This document shows positions 1-8,395 of a stretch of 58,653 nt of DNA, piece after piece. A program made the translations under genes and the position numbers. Under the pieces are notes generated by a model. That model saw nothing but the letters and a program-made list of their open reading frames with translations, was not told where the DNA came from and made no database searches. This DNA comes from Bacilli bacterium (GTDB lineage: Bacteria; Bacillota_I; Bacilli_A; RF39; UBA660): assembly GCA_017398945.1 (NCBI GenBank), contig JAFQES010000005.1:1-58653 (forward strand). Reading direction: 5' to 3'. Each line of letters begins with the position of its first letter. Position 1 is the stretch's first letter.

Positions 1-67
1 CTTTTATTATTTTTAATTTATCTTCCTTAGACCAATATCTATTTGGTTCTTTTCTTATTCTTGCCAT
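1..67 (-). CDS. 5' end of an IS3-like transposase orfA / helix-turn-helix protein (partial)
   Basis: Only the first 22 codons lie in the window; the gene runs off the left edge. The peptide starts MARIRKEPNRYWSKEDKLKI, a basic N-terminus followed by the kind of YSKEDKLKII segment seen at the start of the helix-turn-helix domain of IS3-family OrfA proteins. The start is well supported by GGAGG placed 6 bases upstream (71-78) and a TATAAT-like box at 84-90. An inverted repeat just upstream (95-125) would fit an IS end. With so little protein visible, another small HTH protein is equally possible. Confidence 0.45.
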   Translation of the reverse strand, partial: MARIRKEPNRYWSKEDKLKIIK

Positions 68-94
68 ATTTACCTCCGATTTTATTATAACAAA

Positions 95-125
95 AAATGT
101 AGACAGTTTTTTTCTGTCTACATTT
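95..125. repeat. 12-bp inverted repeat upstream of the transposase-like gene
   Basis: Perfect arms AAATGTAGACAG (95-106) and CTGTCTACATTT (114-125) flank seven T residues. The hairpin lies 28-58 bases upstream of the transposase-like start, where an IS left end would be expected, and its outer edge reads TGTAGACA into the element. It could instead be a terminator or an operator. That it marks an insertion-sequence end is inference. Confidence 0.5.
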
Positions 126-168
126 ATCTTACAACTTCACTTAAACTAGCTTAACAAAAAAAGATATT

Positions 169-213
169 GTGCATTTAAATCACCTTTCTGTTACATTTCT
201 ATTTTAAATGCAC
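169..213 (-). terminator. Possible terminator of the downstream end of the LRR-like gene
   Basis: Arms GTGCATTTAAA (169-179) and TTTAAATGCAC (203-213) form an 11-bp perfect stem with a 23-base loop, 20 bases past the stop codon at 234. Read on the minus strand the stem is followed by a T-rich run ending in seven T. The long loop is atypical for an intrinsic terminator. Confidence 0.4.
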
Positions 214-233
214 ATAGGATTGAAATCGTAAAT

Positions 234-1394
234 CTAATCATTTTTTCTTACTAAAATATAAGCTTGTTCTTTTTTATAAGAAACCTCTCCTTTTTCGTCG
301 TAAAGTTTTGGTTGACCATCTAAATTTTCTAAATTTAAACTACCATTGCCATGACAATAGATAGAAGAATTTACTTTTCCAGTGATGGTAACTTGAGGAG
401 CCATAGAAGCCTCAAAACTCAACGCCAAATAATCTGTTTCCGTTAATTTAATATTTTGACCAAAATTTTGTTTAATTGTAATACTTATTTTTTTACTAAC
501 TGGTAACTTTTTGCTAATAAAAATGTCATTTAATCTAATAAAGTCAAATTCACCTACTATATATGAGAGTTCTTCTAATTGTTCTAATTCTTTTTCAAAA
601 TCATAGTACAGACCATATCCCTCATAATTTAAAAGAGAAAAGCTTTTTAAGTTACGACAACTAGTTAAATTAATAAAATGAACACCAAAGGAAGTTAGTT
701 CACTTAAATTAGAAAAATTTTGTAGATCTACTATAGCATAGTCTTGTATATAAACATCTTCAAATTCTGCATAATCTAGTAAAGTGTATGTAGAATGTAT
801 CGAAATGTTTGTAATCATTTCAGCAAAATCTTTTGGCAATTTCTTGACTAAATCAGCCGTTAAGTCAAGATTTTTTATATTATACTTTTGACAAAAATCA
901 ACAATAAATTTAATTAAATTATCAGCTACATCTTCATCTTTTGGGCAAGCAAAAGATGATAATATTAATTCTTCATTTGTATAATCTAAACTTGGTTTAT
1001 AAATATCATTCAAATCAGTGAAAGCAAATTTTTCATCAAGATCGGCTTTCATTTTAACAAGTTTGGCTTCTGTTACCTTAGTATCTGATTCACCAAATTT
1101 AGTAATTTCAGGTAAAGTAGTTGTTAACTCACCCAAAGCACTTTCTGACAGAATTAAATCATCTTTCGTCATTTCTTCAATTCCTGTTGTTGGAATAGTA
1201 TTTTTATTATCTTGCTTTATTTCTTTTGTACCTTTTCCATTTAATAAAGCAACCAAACAAGCTACACAAAAAACCCCCACACCACATATTCCAGCTAAAA
1301 CGTTTTTTCTTCCTTTTTCACTATATTTTAATTCCAAAGTATAAAAATTCTGTCTTTCATAATAAGGTTCTTTATTATTGTCATCATTATTCAT
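234..1394 (-). CDS. Membrane-anchored LRR-like extracytoplasmic protein, unknown function
   Basis: I do not recognise a named family. The 386-residue protein has a charged cytoplasmic N-terminus (about 1-30), one transmembrane helix (about 31-52, rich in G, V, C and L) and a large outside domain. Residues about 150-300 show short leucine/asparagine-spaced repeats (phrases such as NLSELTSF and CRNLKSFSLLN) that resemble degenerate leucine-rich repeats; the C-terminus looks beta-rich. The start is supported by GGGAGGGG eight bases upstream. It is transcribed alone. A surface sensor or adhesin role would be a guess from topology only. Confidence 0.6.
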   Translation of the reverse strand: MNNDDNNKEPYYERQNFYTLELKYSEKGRKNVLAGICGVGVFCVACLVALLNGKGTKEIKQDNKNTIPTTGIEEMTKDDLILSESALGELTTTLPEITKFGESDTKVTEAKLVKMKADLDEKFAFTDLNDIYKPSLDYTNEELILSSFACPKDEDVADNLIKFIVDFCQKYNIKNLDLTADLVKKLPKDFAEMITNISIHSTYTLLDYAEFEDVYIQDYAIVDLQNFSNLSELTSFGVHFINLTSCRNLKSFSLLNYEGYGLYYDFEKELEQLEELSYIVGEFDFIRLNDIFISKKLPVSKKISITIKQNFGQNIKLTETDYLALSFEASMAPQVTITGKVNSSIYCHGNGSLNLENLDGQPKLYDEKGEVSYKKEQAYILVRKND

Positions 1395-1487
1395 AAAAGT
1401 TTTCCCCTCCCTTTAATGAAAAATATTATAACTTCCTCATCTATAAATGTCAAATTAATAAAACATTAAACAAAAAAGCAAAAATTA

Positions 1488-2495
1488 TTATAATTTTTGC
1501 AATTCATTTATAGCATCACTTAATGTCTTTGCCTTAATAATTATTAAATCATCATCAGTAGAATTTAGAGTTTTTACAGCTTCTTCATAATTTTCTTCTG
1601 GACAGATAAATACGTCCATATCATCATCGATTGCCCCTAAAACTTTATATTTTACTCCACCAATTTCTCCAACATTTCCTAATGCATCAATAGTTCCGGT
1701 TCCCGCAACTTTTTTTCCTTTAGTAATATCATCTTTTGTAAGTTTATTATAAATAGCTAAAGCTGTCATGAGTCCACCACTTGGACCTGATTCGCTATTT
1801 TTGCTTTCGATTTCAATTTTTGGATCAGTTTTAAAATCAACATCAGTTACAATCGTGACTCCTACTTTTAATCCGTCGTCTGTTTGATATATTTTTGCTG
1901 TTGTCATAACTTCTTTTTTATTTCGAATCACTTTAATGTCTAAAGTATCCCCTTCTTGGTACAAATTAACTATTTCTTTCATATTTTCTAATGAAGTAAC
2001 CTCTTTATCATTGATAGCTACTATTTCATCATATTCCTGTAATGTAGTATCTGCTTCATCTGTAATATAAGTAACGATATTATGATACTTAGTTATTTCT
2101 AAATCATGTTTAGTTAATTGGTAAGCAGCTATCGTTGCATTATCTTGGGATTCCTCCATTGACAACTTATCTTTTTTTATAGTTTCTTTAACTGAATCGC
2201 CATCATAAGTAACATTACTCGCCTTCTCTACGTCCCAATTTTTAATGATTTTTGATAACAAAATATTAGGGATTGTTCCTTTAACCATTGTTACATAACT
2301 CATATTAATTTCACCATCAGAATCATAGCCTTCATCGATTATTATTCTTTCATTTAAATTAATAGTTCCTCCTGGGGTATATATTACATAGGGAAGCTCT
2401 ATATAAAAAACTAAAAATATTACAAAAAGAACAATTAGTTCCCTATAACATTCTTTAATAAAACTTTTAATATATTCATATATTTTATTAATCAT
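1488..2495 (-). CDS. ylbL: YlbL-type PDZ / Lon-like (S16) membrane serine protease
   Basis: Single N-terminal transmembrane helix (about 20-40), a PDZ domain (about 110-195) and a C-terminal Lon-type S16 proteolytic domain. The Ser-Lys dyad is intact: serine in GPSGG (residue 239) and lysine in GGVKYK (282), 43 residues apart as in Lon. There is no AAA+ domain, so this is the membrane-tethered YlbL/SepM class, which acts outside the membrane; in streptococci SepM processes a peptide pheromone. I place the start at the ATG at 2495, not the ATG at 2507, because GGTGAT sits between the two as the ribosome-binding site; this gives 335 residues. It is divergent from ylbJ, its neighbour in Bacillus as well. 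Confidence 0.85.
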   Translation of the reverse strand: MINKIYEYIKSFIKECYRELIVLFVIFLVFYIELPYVIYTPGGTINLNERIIIDEGYDSDGEINMSYVTMVKGTIPNILLSKIIKNWDVEKASNVTYDGDSVKETIKKDKLSMEESQDNATIAAYQLTKHDLEITKYHNIVTYITDEADTTLQEYDEIVAINDKEVTSLENMKEIVNLYQEGDTLDIKVIRNKKEVMTTAKIYQTDDGLKVGVTIVTDVDFKTDPKIEIESKNSESGPSGGLMTALAIYNKLTKDDITKGKKVAGTGTIDALGNVGEIGGVKYKVLGAIDDDMDVFICPEENYEEAVKTLNSTDDDLIIIKAKTLSDAINELQKL

Positions 2496-2535
2496 TATTA
2501 TCACCATTCTAATTATATCAAATATTGGAGTATTT

Positions 2536-3414
2536 ATGAAAAAGAAACAAGATATTTTAATTATTACTACAATAATTTTAATAATAGCTTATGTTTTTGT
2601 AAATAATCAAGAAATAACTACTATTATTAAAAATTCAGCTTTACTTTGGTTTAATAAAGTATTTCCCTCTTTACTTCCGATGTTTATTCTAAATGATTTA
2701 TTACTAAGTTATAATTTAGATTATTATATATGTAAATTATTAAAAAATAGTGGCTTAAAATTTTATGTAATTATAATGAGTTTACTTTCAGGAAGTCCAT
2801 CTAGCGCTCTTATTATAAAAAGATTGTATGAAAATGAAATAATTGATGAAAAAAATGCTTCTAAGCTATTATCATTTACTTATTTTTCTAGCCCTATATT
2901 TTTAATTACTATGCTATCATCATTATTTACCAATAAAACTATTATAATAAAAATTATTTTAATTCATTATTTATCTAATATAATTATAAGTTTATTCTAT
3001 AAGATAAAAATTAATAAAACTATTATTTATCGCCACCCAAGTAGTTTTGGAAATAATTTTACTCAAGCTATAAATAAAGCAATGAATACGTTAATTATGA
3101 TATTGGGAACACTTATTTTTTATATAATTATTTCTTATATTATAGAAAATGTTTTAAATCTAAATTCGATAAATAATTCCATAGTTAAGGGGTTACTAGA
3201 AGTTACCCAAGGACTTAATTTTTTAAATGAGCTATTCATTAATAATAAGTTAAAAGCTATTTTAGCTACAATATTTATTAATTTTGGAGGATTTTCTATT
3301 CATAGCCAAATAAAAAGTATCATTGCTGATACTTCTATTAATTATAAATATTTTCTCAAAGGAAGATTAGTTCAAACATTAATTAGCTTTGGTTTATTAT
3401 TAATATTGCCTTGA
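2536..3414 (+). CDS. ylbJ: YlbJ-like sporulation integral membrane protein (gate domain)
   Basis: A 292-residue polytopic membrane protein with about eight hydrophobic segments. The region FPSLLPMFILNDLL followed by LLSGSPSSALIIKRLYE and SFTYFSSPIFLITML matches the layout of the nucleoside-recognition/gate domain of YlbJ, including the small-residue GSPSSA stretch and the F-T/S-S-P loop. In Bacillus subtilis ylbJ is sigma-E dependent and needed for normal spores. A TTGGAG site lies 7 bases before the ATG. The 41-base gap to divergent ylbL must hold both promoters. The 3' end overlaps the convergent prepilin gene by 15 bases. Family assignment is from pattern, not alignment. Confidence 0.75.
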   Translation: MKKKQDILIITTIILIIAYVFVNNQEITTIIKNSALLWFNKVFPSLLPMFILNDLLLSYNLDYYICKLLKNSGLKFYVIIMSLLSGSPSSALIIKRLYENEIIDEKNASKLLSFTYFSSPIFLITMLSSLFTNKTIIIKIILIHYLSNIIISLFYKIKINKTIIYRHPSSFGNNFTQAINKAMNTLIMILGTLIFYIIISYIIENVLNLNSINNSIVKGLLEVTQGLNFLNELFINNKLKAILATIFINFGGFSIHSQIKSIIADTSINYKYFLKGRLVQTLISFGLLLILP

Positions 3415-4107
3415 GTATGATAAAGTATTTGAATATGGTAAACTAGTATCTCTTGTTTCCGAAAAAATGTCAGGGCAATTAGATGTATTAGTATCTATAT
3501 TATTTCTACATTTTCTTTCATTAGTAGTATCCGTATATAATAATTCTGTTTTAAAATATAGAGGAATATTTATGGTATCCAAAACCTTTTTATTATCGTC
3601 ATATAAGTATAAATTTATTTGACAGAATAAGCTATCAATATAGCGATGGCAATTTTCATTAATGTTTATTCCTTGAACTTCGGAATCAAACTTCCATATC
3701 TTGTCATCTACCCAAGCATTATTTTTTTTATATCTAACTCGCACAGTTCTTCCTTTATCATTAATGCCAATGGATTTTTCATACCAAACTCCATCCATAT
3801 ATACATCTAGTCTTATATAATGACCAGTTACTTTACTATAATCATTAGTGTCATTTCCATTGAACCATAAATCATTCCAAACCCTTACTTTAGTCACTTC
3901 TTCTCTGCCAAAATCGAAATCGTTCATTATAGACTTTTGAATACCTGTTTCAATATCAACGATTTTCATAAGATTATCAGTATAGGCATCATTATCATTT
4001 TTTTTACGTTGTAAATTGGTCATTAACCCATACATAAATGTCATCGCTACACTTAACATCGCAATAGTTATGATTAACTCAATCAACGTCATACCTTTGT
4101 TATTCAT
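3400..4107 (-). CDS. Prepilin-like protein (fourth gene of pseudopilin operon)
   Basis: The N-terminus MNNKGMTLIELIITIAML is a class III signal: a short basic leader, then G-M-T-L-I-E with the invariant Glu at +5 and a hydrophobic helix of about 22 residues. A prepilin peptidase would cut after the Gly. The remaining 200 residues are polar and beta-rich with a few Cys near the C-terminus (CRNNI, CPDIF), plausible disulphides. It starts within the stop codon of the preceding gene (TAATG, 1-base overlap), so it is translationally coupled. Similar to the minor pseudopilins of competence or type II secretion systems, but none of the usual ATPase or membrane partners is in the window. Confidence 0.8.
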   Translation of the reverse strand: MNNKGMTLIELIITIAMLSVAMTFMYGLMTNLQRKKNDNDAYTDNLMKIVDIETGIQKSIMNDFDFGREEVTKVRVWNDLWFNGNDTNDYSKVTGHYIRLDVYMDGVWYEKSIGINDKGRTVRVRYKKNNAWVDDKIWKFDSEVQGININENCHRYIDSLFCQINLYLYDDNKKVLDTINIPLYFKTELLYTDTTNERKCRNNIDTNTSNCPDIFSETRDTSLPYSNTLSYSRQY

Positions 4108-6176
4108 TAACAGCCTCCGGCCCTTACAATGTATGGATTACTTTCTGTTCCATTACCAGAACAACGCTTCAGATCAACATTTACATTGATAACCGGTCTA
4201 ATATACGCTCCGATATTTGAAACATATAAAACGTCATCAATTGTTTCTCCATATTTATCATTTAAAGTAGTATATAAACTATCTTTAGGATAGTCGTTTA
4301 ACTGAACTATTGTCCCTTCAGATTTTTTTGTTTGCTTAACTGCAAAATAATATGCTCCCATTCTATTAGTAAGACTTGTATAATCAGCATATGATAATGT
4401 CATAGTCCAAAACATTTCATCGCTAGAGGCGCGATCTAGTAAATAACTTTTTGTTCCTGTACTATTATATTGTAATCCAGCAAATATTGCTTCATCAGCT
4501 GATAATAATCCAATCGGATAAGTTAAATCTCCATTTCCTAAATATTCAAGTGAAGATCTATAGCTGTAACCACTATACCCTCCAGGAGTAGTAAGAGTTG
4601 CGTATTGGTAATCATAATTATTGACTCCATTAAACAGATTTTTACTTCCCATGTTAACATTATTTACATTTCGATAAAACATTATATAGCCTATTCCTCC
4701 AGCTTGTTCTTTTTTTGTATAATCATAGCTTTTTTTAGCAGTCTTTTCGCTATATTTAGTTCCAACTGCAACATAAGGTAAATAAGAATATTCAGAATAC
4801 TTTCCGCTAGCATTAGCATATAACCTTAAGCGTTCTTCATACCCAGAATTAACTTGACTTGATAAATTCGAAACATTATATCGACTTAAGTTGTATACTC
4901 TGTTATCACTATTGGATGCGATGCTACCAGTATTTGGGCAGATAAAACTTGCTGTGTTATTTTGAACAATTCTTTCCCATCCAGAATAATAATATCTTTC
5001 TGATTTTTGGAAAGAACTTTCTATATTATTTTTTATTGTTTCTAGCCACGATTCCTCATCTGTATCGTTATCTTCCTCACAATTTCCAAATGTTACTTTT
5101 CCAGTACCATCAACACTTGCACATTTTGTTCTGTTTTTATCTCCGCAGAAAATGGTTTCGTTACTCAATACATTTGTATATGCACTAAGACCACTTTGTG
5201 TATACCAAAGGTCTACTTTTTCTTTTATATCACTGCTATTTTGATTATCATACTTACTATCGTATCTATACAATAATGCCTCTTCATTATTCATATATCC
5301 AATATTATGAAGCAAATGAGCACCATATTGATTCTTTGGTGACGCACACTGTGCTTTAAAGAAATCTTCATAACCTTCTTCTATTTCTTGAGCAATATTA
5401 AGACTTGCTTTTTTTATGTTACATTCGATATTTAAACAAGTAAGACGTCCCCAAAACTCCGGACAACTTGCTGCACAATTTTTTGATCCTTCATCCAATT
5501 TGTCAACAACTTCACTTGTCACATTCATTGCCAATTCAATAGCTGCACACTTATTAGAATTATACGAACTTGAGTTATACTTTGTTGATGTAGCAGTTCC
5601 TATGAAATCTCCGTTATCCTTGTAAAGATTAACAGTAATATAATCATTTCCTTTTACTTTTGATTGTTTTGCTCCAGCAGATGAGTTATATTCACCTTGA
5701 TATATTAATCTTACAGTCTCATTTCCATTTATCCTTACTATTCTCCAAATATAATCTCCTAATTTTACATAGTTATTATCAACATCACCACGATAATATA
5801 AACTAAGATGTTGCCCTGTTGCACTTCTCCATCTAGTGTAATCATCTGGTGCAGCATACAAACCGCTTTCCTCTACGTCATCAGTAAGTTGAGCAGGTGT
5901 TAAGATATTTTCATTTATGTATAATTTCTTTGTATCAGGTGTACCTTGCGCTGTAAAATACCCTTTCTTAGTAGCTTCTGTTTTTTTTATACACTCAGCT
6001 AATGAATCCCCACTATCACATGGGTCAATATTATCTGCTGGTACATCTAATAATACTTTATCTTTTAAATATCTTTTATTAGTATATGAAGCAAGCATAG
6101 CTAACATTATTATTAAAAAGATAATAAAGAATGAATACATTATTGATATTGATATAAATCCATTTTTCTTTTTCAT
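4107..6176 (-). CDS. Large prepilin-like surface protein, 689 residues
   Basis: Begins MKKKNGFISISIMYSFFIIF, a basic leader, Gly-Phe and a hydrophobic helix of about 24 residues. This resembles a prepilin start but lacks Glu at +5, so processing by a prepilin peptidase is uncertain. The outside part is huge for a pilin: many Cys residues (for example CDSGDSLAEC, CAASCPEFWGRLTC), a DYIWRIVRINGNETVRLIYQG segment near 140-165, and aromatic, Ser/Asn-rich sequence. It looks like a tip adhesin carried on a pilin stalk. It directly follows the previous gene (stop 6177-6179, start 6176) and overlaps the next by one base. Confidence 0.75.
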   Translation of the reverse strand: MKKKNGFISISIMYSFFIIFLIIMLAMLASYTNKRYLKDKVLLDVPADNIDPCDSGDSLAECIKKTEATKKGYFTAQGTPDTKKLYINENILTPAQLTDDVEESGLYAAPDDYTRWRSATGQHLSLYYRGDVDNNYVKLGDYIWRIVRINGNETVRLIYQGEYNSSAGAKQSKVKGNDYITVNLYKDNGDFIGTATSTKYNSSSYNSNKCAAIELAMNVTSEVVDKLDEGSKNCAASCPEFWGRLTCLNIECNIKKASLNIAQEIEEGYEDFFKAQCASPKNQYGAHLLHNIGYMNNEEALLYRYDSKYDNQNSSDIKEKVDLWYTQSGLSAYTNVLSNETIFCGDKNRTKCASVDGTGKVTFGNCEEDNDTDEESWLETIKNNIESSFQKSERYYYSGWERIVQNNTASFICPNTGSIASNSDNRVYNLSRYNVSNLSSQVNSGYEERLRLYANASGKYSEYSYLPYVAVGTKYSEKTAKKSYDYTKKEQAGGIGYIMFYRNVNNVNMGSKNLFNGVNNYDYQYATLTTPGGYSGYSYRSSLEYLGNGDLTYPIGLLSADEAIFAGLQYNSTGTKSYLLDRASSDEMFWTMTLSYADYTSLTNRMGAYYFAVKQTKKSEGTIVQLNDYPKDSLYTTLNDKYGETIDDVLYVSNIGAYIRPVINVNVDLKRCSGNGTESNPYIVRAGGC

Positions 6177-6824
6177 TTAATAACCTTCTTTCAAATTAGG
6201 ATAATATATAAATGCCTGATAATCTGTTGCTATTATCCCTAAATCATCATTTGCGGTATTAGAATCTTGGAATTCTCCAATTATACGATATGTTTGATAT
6301 TTATCATTATAATTTTCACAAGCTCCTAAAGATAATATATATTCCATAAATTCATTTGTTAAAAGCGCTGCTTGAGCTTCCATTTCATTTTTTAATTTCT
6401 CATTATCAATCTTACCGCCATCAGCTGCTTTACATCTTAAAATTACTAATGTTTTTAAATTATATGTATTCGCCATAACATTAAACTTTGACTCCGTATT
6501 ATCACTATTAAGAACCCAATCCGTAAAACTTCTTGCCTCTCCATCACTTTGTTTATTAATATATGAAGCCAAAACTTTAAAATTATTATCATTACGATTA
6601 GTATCTATGAATACTTTATCAGCTGATAGATCGACATCATTCGCAATTAGCCATTCTTTAATATAAAATAGTGCATATCGATAACCTTTTTTTTCATAAT
6701 CTGTAACTCTTTTTTCGTTACCTAATAAATTTACAAATACATTATAAAGTAATAGTAACACTGTAATCAAAACAGTTAAAGTCACAATCGTTTCTACAAA
6801 CATAAATCCATTTTTCTTTTTCAT
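6177..6824 (-). CDS. Prepilin-like protein (second gene of pseudopilin operon)
   Basis: From the ATG at 6824 the protein reads MKKKNGFMFVETIVTLTVLI: basic leader, Gly-Phe, the conserved Glu at +5 and a hydrophobic helix. The remaining 190 residues are mixed helix and strand without a recognisable domain; two Cys (near CKAADGG and GACEN) may pair. The in-frame GTG nine bases further upstream overlaps the previous gene; the ATG lies one base after that gene's TAA stop and is the simpler start. Its size and position recall ComGD/ComGE-type minor pseudopilins. Confidence 0.78.
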   Translation of the reverse strand: MKKKNGFMFVETIVTLTVLITVLLLLYNVFVNLLGNEKRVTDYEKKGYRYALFYIKEWLIANDVDLSADKVFIDTNRNDNNFKVLASYINKQSDGEARSFTDWVLNSDNTESKFNVMANTYNLKTLVILRCKAADGGKIDNEKLKNEMEAQAALLTNEFMEYILSLGACENYNDKYQTYRIIGEFQDSNTANDDLGIIATDYQAFIYYPNLKEGY

Positions 6825-6825
6825 A

Positions 6826-7236
6826 TTATTCACACTTTATCCCATTAAATATAGCTGTATACTTTCCTTCATTATAATTAACTATTACATAATAATTAGC
6901 ACTAGAACTAGCGGTGGTCGCATTACAGTTCCAACCATTATCACAACTAGTATTATCAAATGGGTTTACTAAATCTTCTTTTTCAATATAACCATTTTTA
7001 ATCAACATAGCTAAAGTAATCCATCTAGCATTATCTTCATTAGCATTATTATACAGTCCATTTGTATCTATAACATATTCTATAGCTAAATTTTCAATTT
7101 GTTTTTTTAAATTAATACATTGGTTCTGCTTATTTTTCTTACTTACTTTAGAATAACTACCACCAGCAATTACTATAATTAAACTTAAAATTATAAGGAC
7201 CGCTAAAAGCTCAACTAATGTAAATCCTTTCTTCAT
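6826..7236 (-). CDS. Major-type prepilin (ComGC-like), first gene of the pseudopilin operon
   Basis: A compact 136-residue pilin beginning MKKGFTLVELLAVLIILSLI, the best type IV prepilin signal in the operon (Gly-Phe-Thr-Leu-Val-Glu). A helix-rich spine (about 25-60) is followed by a globular part with Cys residues (CDNGWNC, IKCE at the end). First in an operon of four pilin-like genes that overlap or abut. A TATACT-like box lies about 30 bases upstream. The length and motif resemble ComGC, the major competence pseudopilin, but the other com genes are not here, so a competence role is unproven. Confidence 0.82.
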   Translation of the reverse strand: MKKGFTLVELLAVLIILSLIIVIAGGSYSKVSKKNKQNQCINLKKQIENLAIEYVIDTNGLYNNANEDNARWITLAMLIKNGYIEKEDLVNPFDNTSCDNGWNCNATTASSSANYYVIVNYNEGKYTAIFNGIKCE

Positions 7237-7287
7237 AAGATTACCTACTTTCTACTATATTTAGTATACAATAAATAAGCTAAAAAA

Positions 7288-7308
7288 AAAAGACAAAAAA
7301 CGTCTTTT
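7288..7308. other. Short hairpin in the divergent gap 7237-7357
   Basis: AAAAGAC (7288-7294) and GTCTTTT (7302-7308) form a 7-bp stem, flanked by an A-run and a T-rich stretch, so it could terminate on either strand. Its position between two divergent gene starts is odd for a terminator; it may be an attenuator or operator. Confidence 0.35.
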
Positions 7309-7357
7309 CTTATTTCCTTTTTTTATGATTTACATAAGTTATAATAGGTGATTTTTT

Positions 7358-7540
7358 ATGTGTCATAGACCTTTTGGTGGGGGATTATTTACTATCTTAG
7401 CTATCTTTGCTTTATGCGTCTTAATTTTTTATCAAGTTATTATTACATTAATACTTCCAATTAGATTTAATTGTTTTATTTTGCTTATTGAAGTATTTCT
7501 ACTATTTTTCTTGATTTTTAGAATAATATGGCCGAAGTAA
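7358..7540 (+). CDS. Small membrane protein, unknown function
   Basis: A 60-residue protein with a short polar start (MCHRPFGGG) and two hydrophobic segments (about 10-32 and 36-56) ending IIWPK. GGTGA lies 7 bases before the ATG and a TTATAAT-like box just upstream. The last 39 bases overlap the end of the convergent CotS-like gene. No family recognised. The good ribosome-binding site and membrane pattern make it plausible, but in an AT-rich genome hydrophobic open frames occur by chance. Confidence 0.5.
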   Translation: MCHRPFGGGLFTILAIFALCVLIFYQVIITLILPIRFNCFILLIEVFLLFFLIFRIIWPK

Positions 7541-8395
7541 TTCTTCTGTTTTAAAAACATAATCAAGTTTTTCTCTAATTTGTTTAGTATTTTGATACTC
7601 ATTTTCTAGCATTTTAATTTCTGGTGGTAAAGCAATTAGAATAAAAAAGAGTTTCTTTTCTTCTTCATTTAAAGGATATCTAGAAAAATACTTTTCTAAT
7701 AATGGTTCAAAATCATAATTAAAATATTCATTTTTATAAAGTTTAACAAGATCTATTATAGGTGTATCTACCTTAGCGTAGTCCCAACTTATTAAATAAT
7801 TATCTGAATTTCTAATCAAATGACTAACATCTAAATTATTATGAACAACGCTAACTCGTTGTTTTTTTTCATCTTTAACAACCTCAAACCATTCATTTAT
7901 TTCGCTTTCACAGAATTCTAAAGAAGAAAATATTTTAGATATATTTCTCATTAAAGTATACTCACTTGGGCTAAGATATTTTTTTGGTAAATAGATATCA
8001 TAATAGTTATTATATACATTTCTTAAATATTCAATATTATTTTTAATATTTTCATATATTTCTTGATATTTGTCTTCAGTTACTTCTTTATGATAACTTG
8101 TTTTATTATGTAGCATACTTACTAAATCAATTAAATCATCCATTTTTTGCTCTTTTGGCATTGGTACATCTTCTATCATTTCATACACATTTAAATCTTT
8201 TCTAGAGTCATCTATTAACTTAGGAAAATTATAAAAGCTCCTACTTTGTAAATAATTATATAAACTTCTAATATCATTATGTCGTTCTTTAACTACAAAA
8301 TCCCCACTTGTAGTTTGTAAAATAGTTGTTTTTCCTTTAATTGTATATTTTAAGGGTTTATAAATACTTTTTAAAACTTCTAATGAATTATTCAT
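7502..8395 (-). CDS. CotS/YsxE-family spore-coat kinase-like protein
   Basis: A 297-residue protein with the aminoglycoside-phosphotransferase/CotS fold: an N-terminal lobe with VVKERH, then a catalytic-loop-like VVHNNLDVSHLI (about 192-203) and a metal-site-like SWDYAKVDTPIIDLVKLYK (about 212-230). Asn-Asn replaces the usual Gly-Asp before the loop, and the key Asp lies in NLD, so activity may be reduced. In Bacillus ysxE, a CotS paralogue, follows spoVID; here the gene follows a spoVID-like gene with an 8-base overlap, the same arrangement. The context argues strongly for a spore-coat role in the mother cell. Confidence 0.75.
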   Translation of the reverse strand: MNNSLEVLKSIYKPLKYTIKGKTTILQTTSGDFVVKERHNDIRSLYNYLQSRSFYNFPKLIDDSRKDLNVYEMIEDVPMPKEQKMDDLIDLVSMLHNKTSYHKEVTEDKYQEIYENIKNNIEYLRNVYNNYYDIYLPKKYLSPSEYTLMRNISKIFSSLEFCESEINEWFEVVKDEKKQRVSVVHNNLDVSHLIRNSDNYLISWDYAKVDTPIIDLVKLYKNEYFNYDFEPLLEKYFSRYPLNEEEKKLFFILIALPPEIKMLENEYQNTKQIREKLDYVFKTEELLRPYYSKNQEK

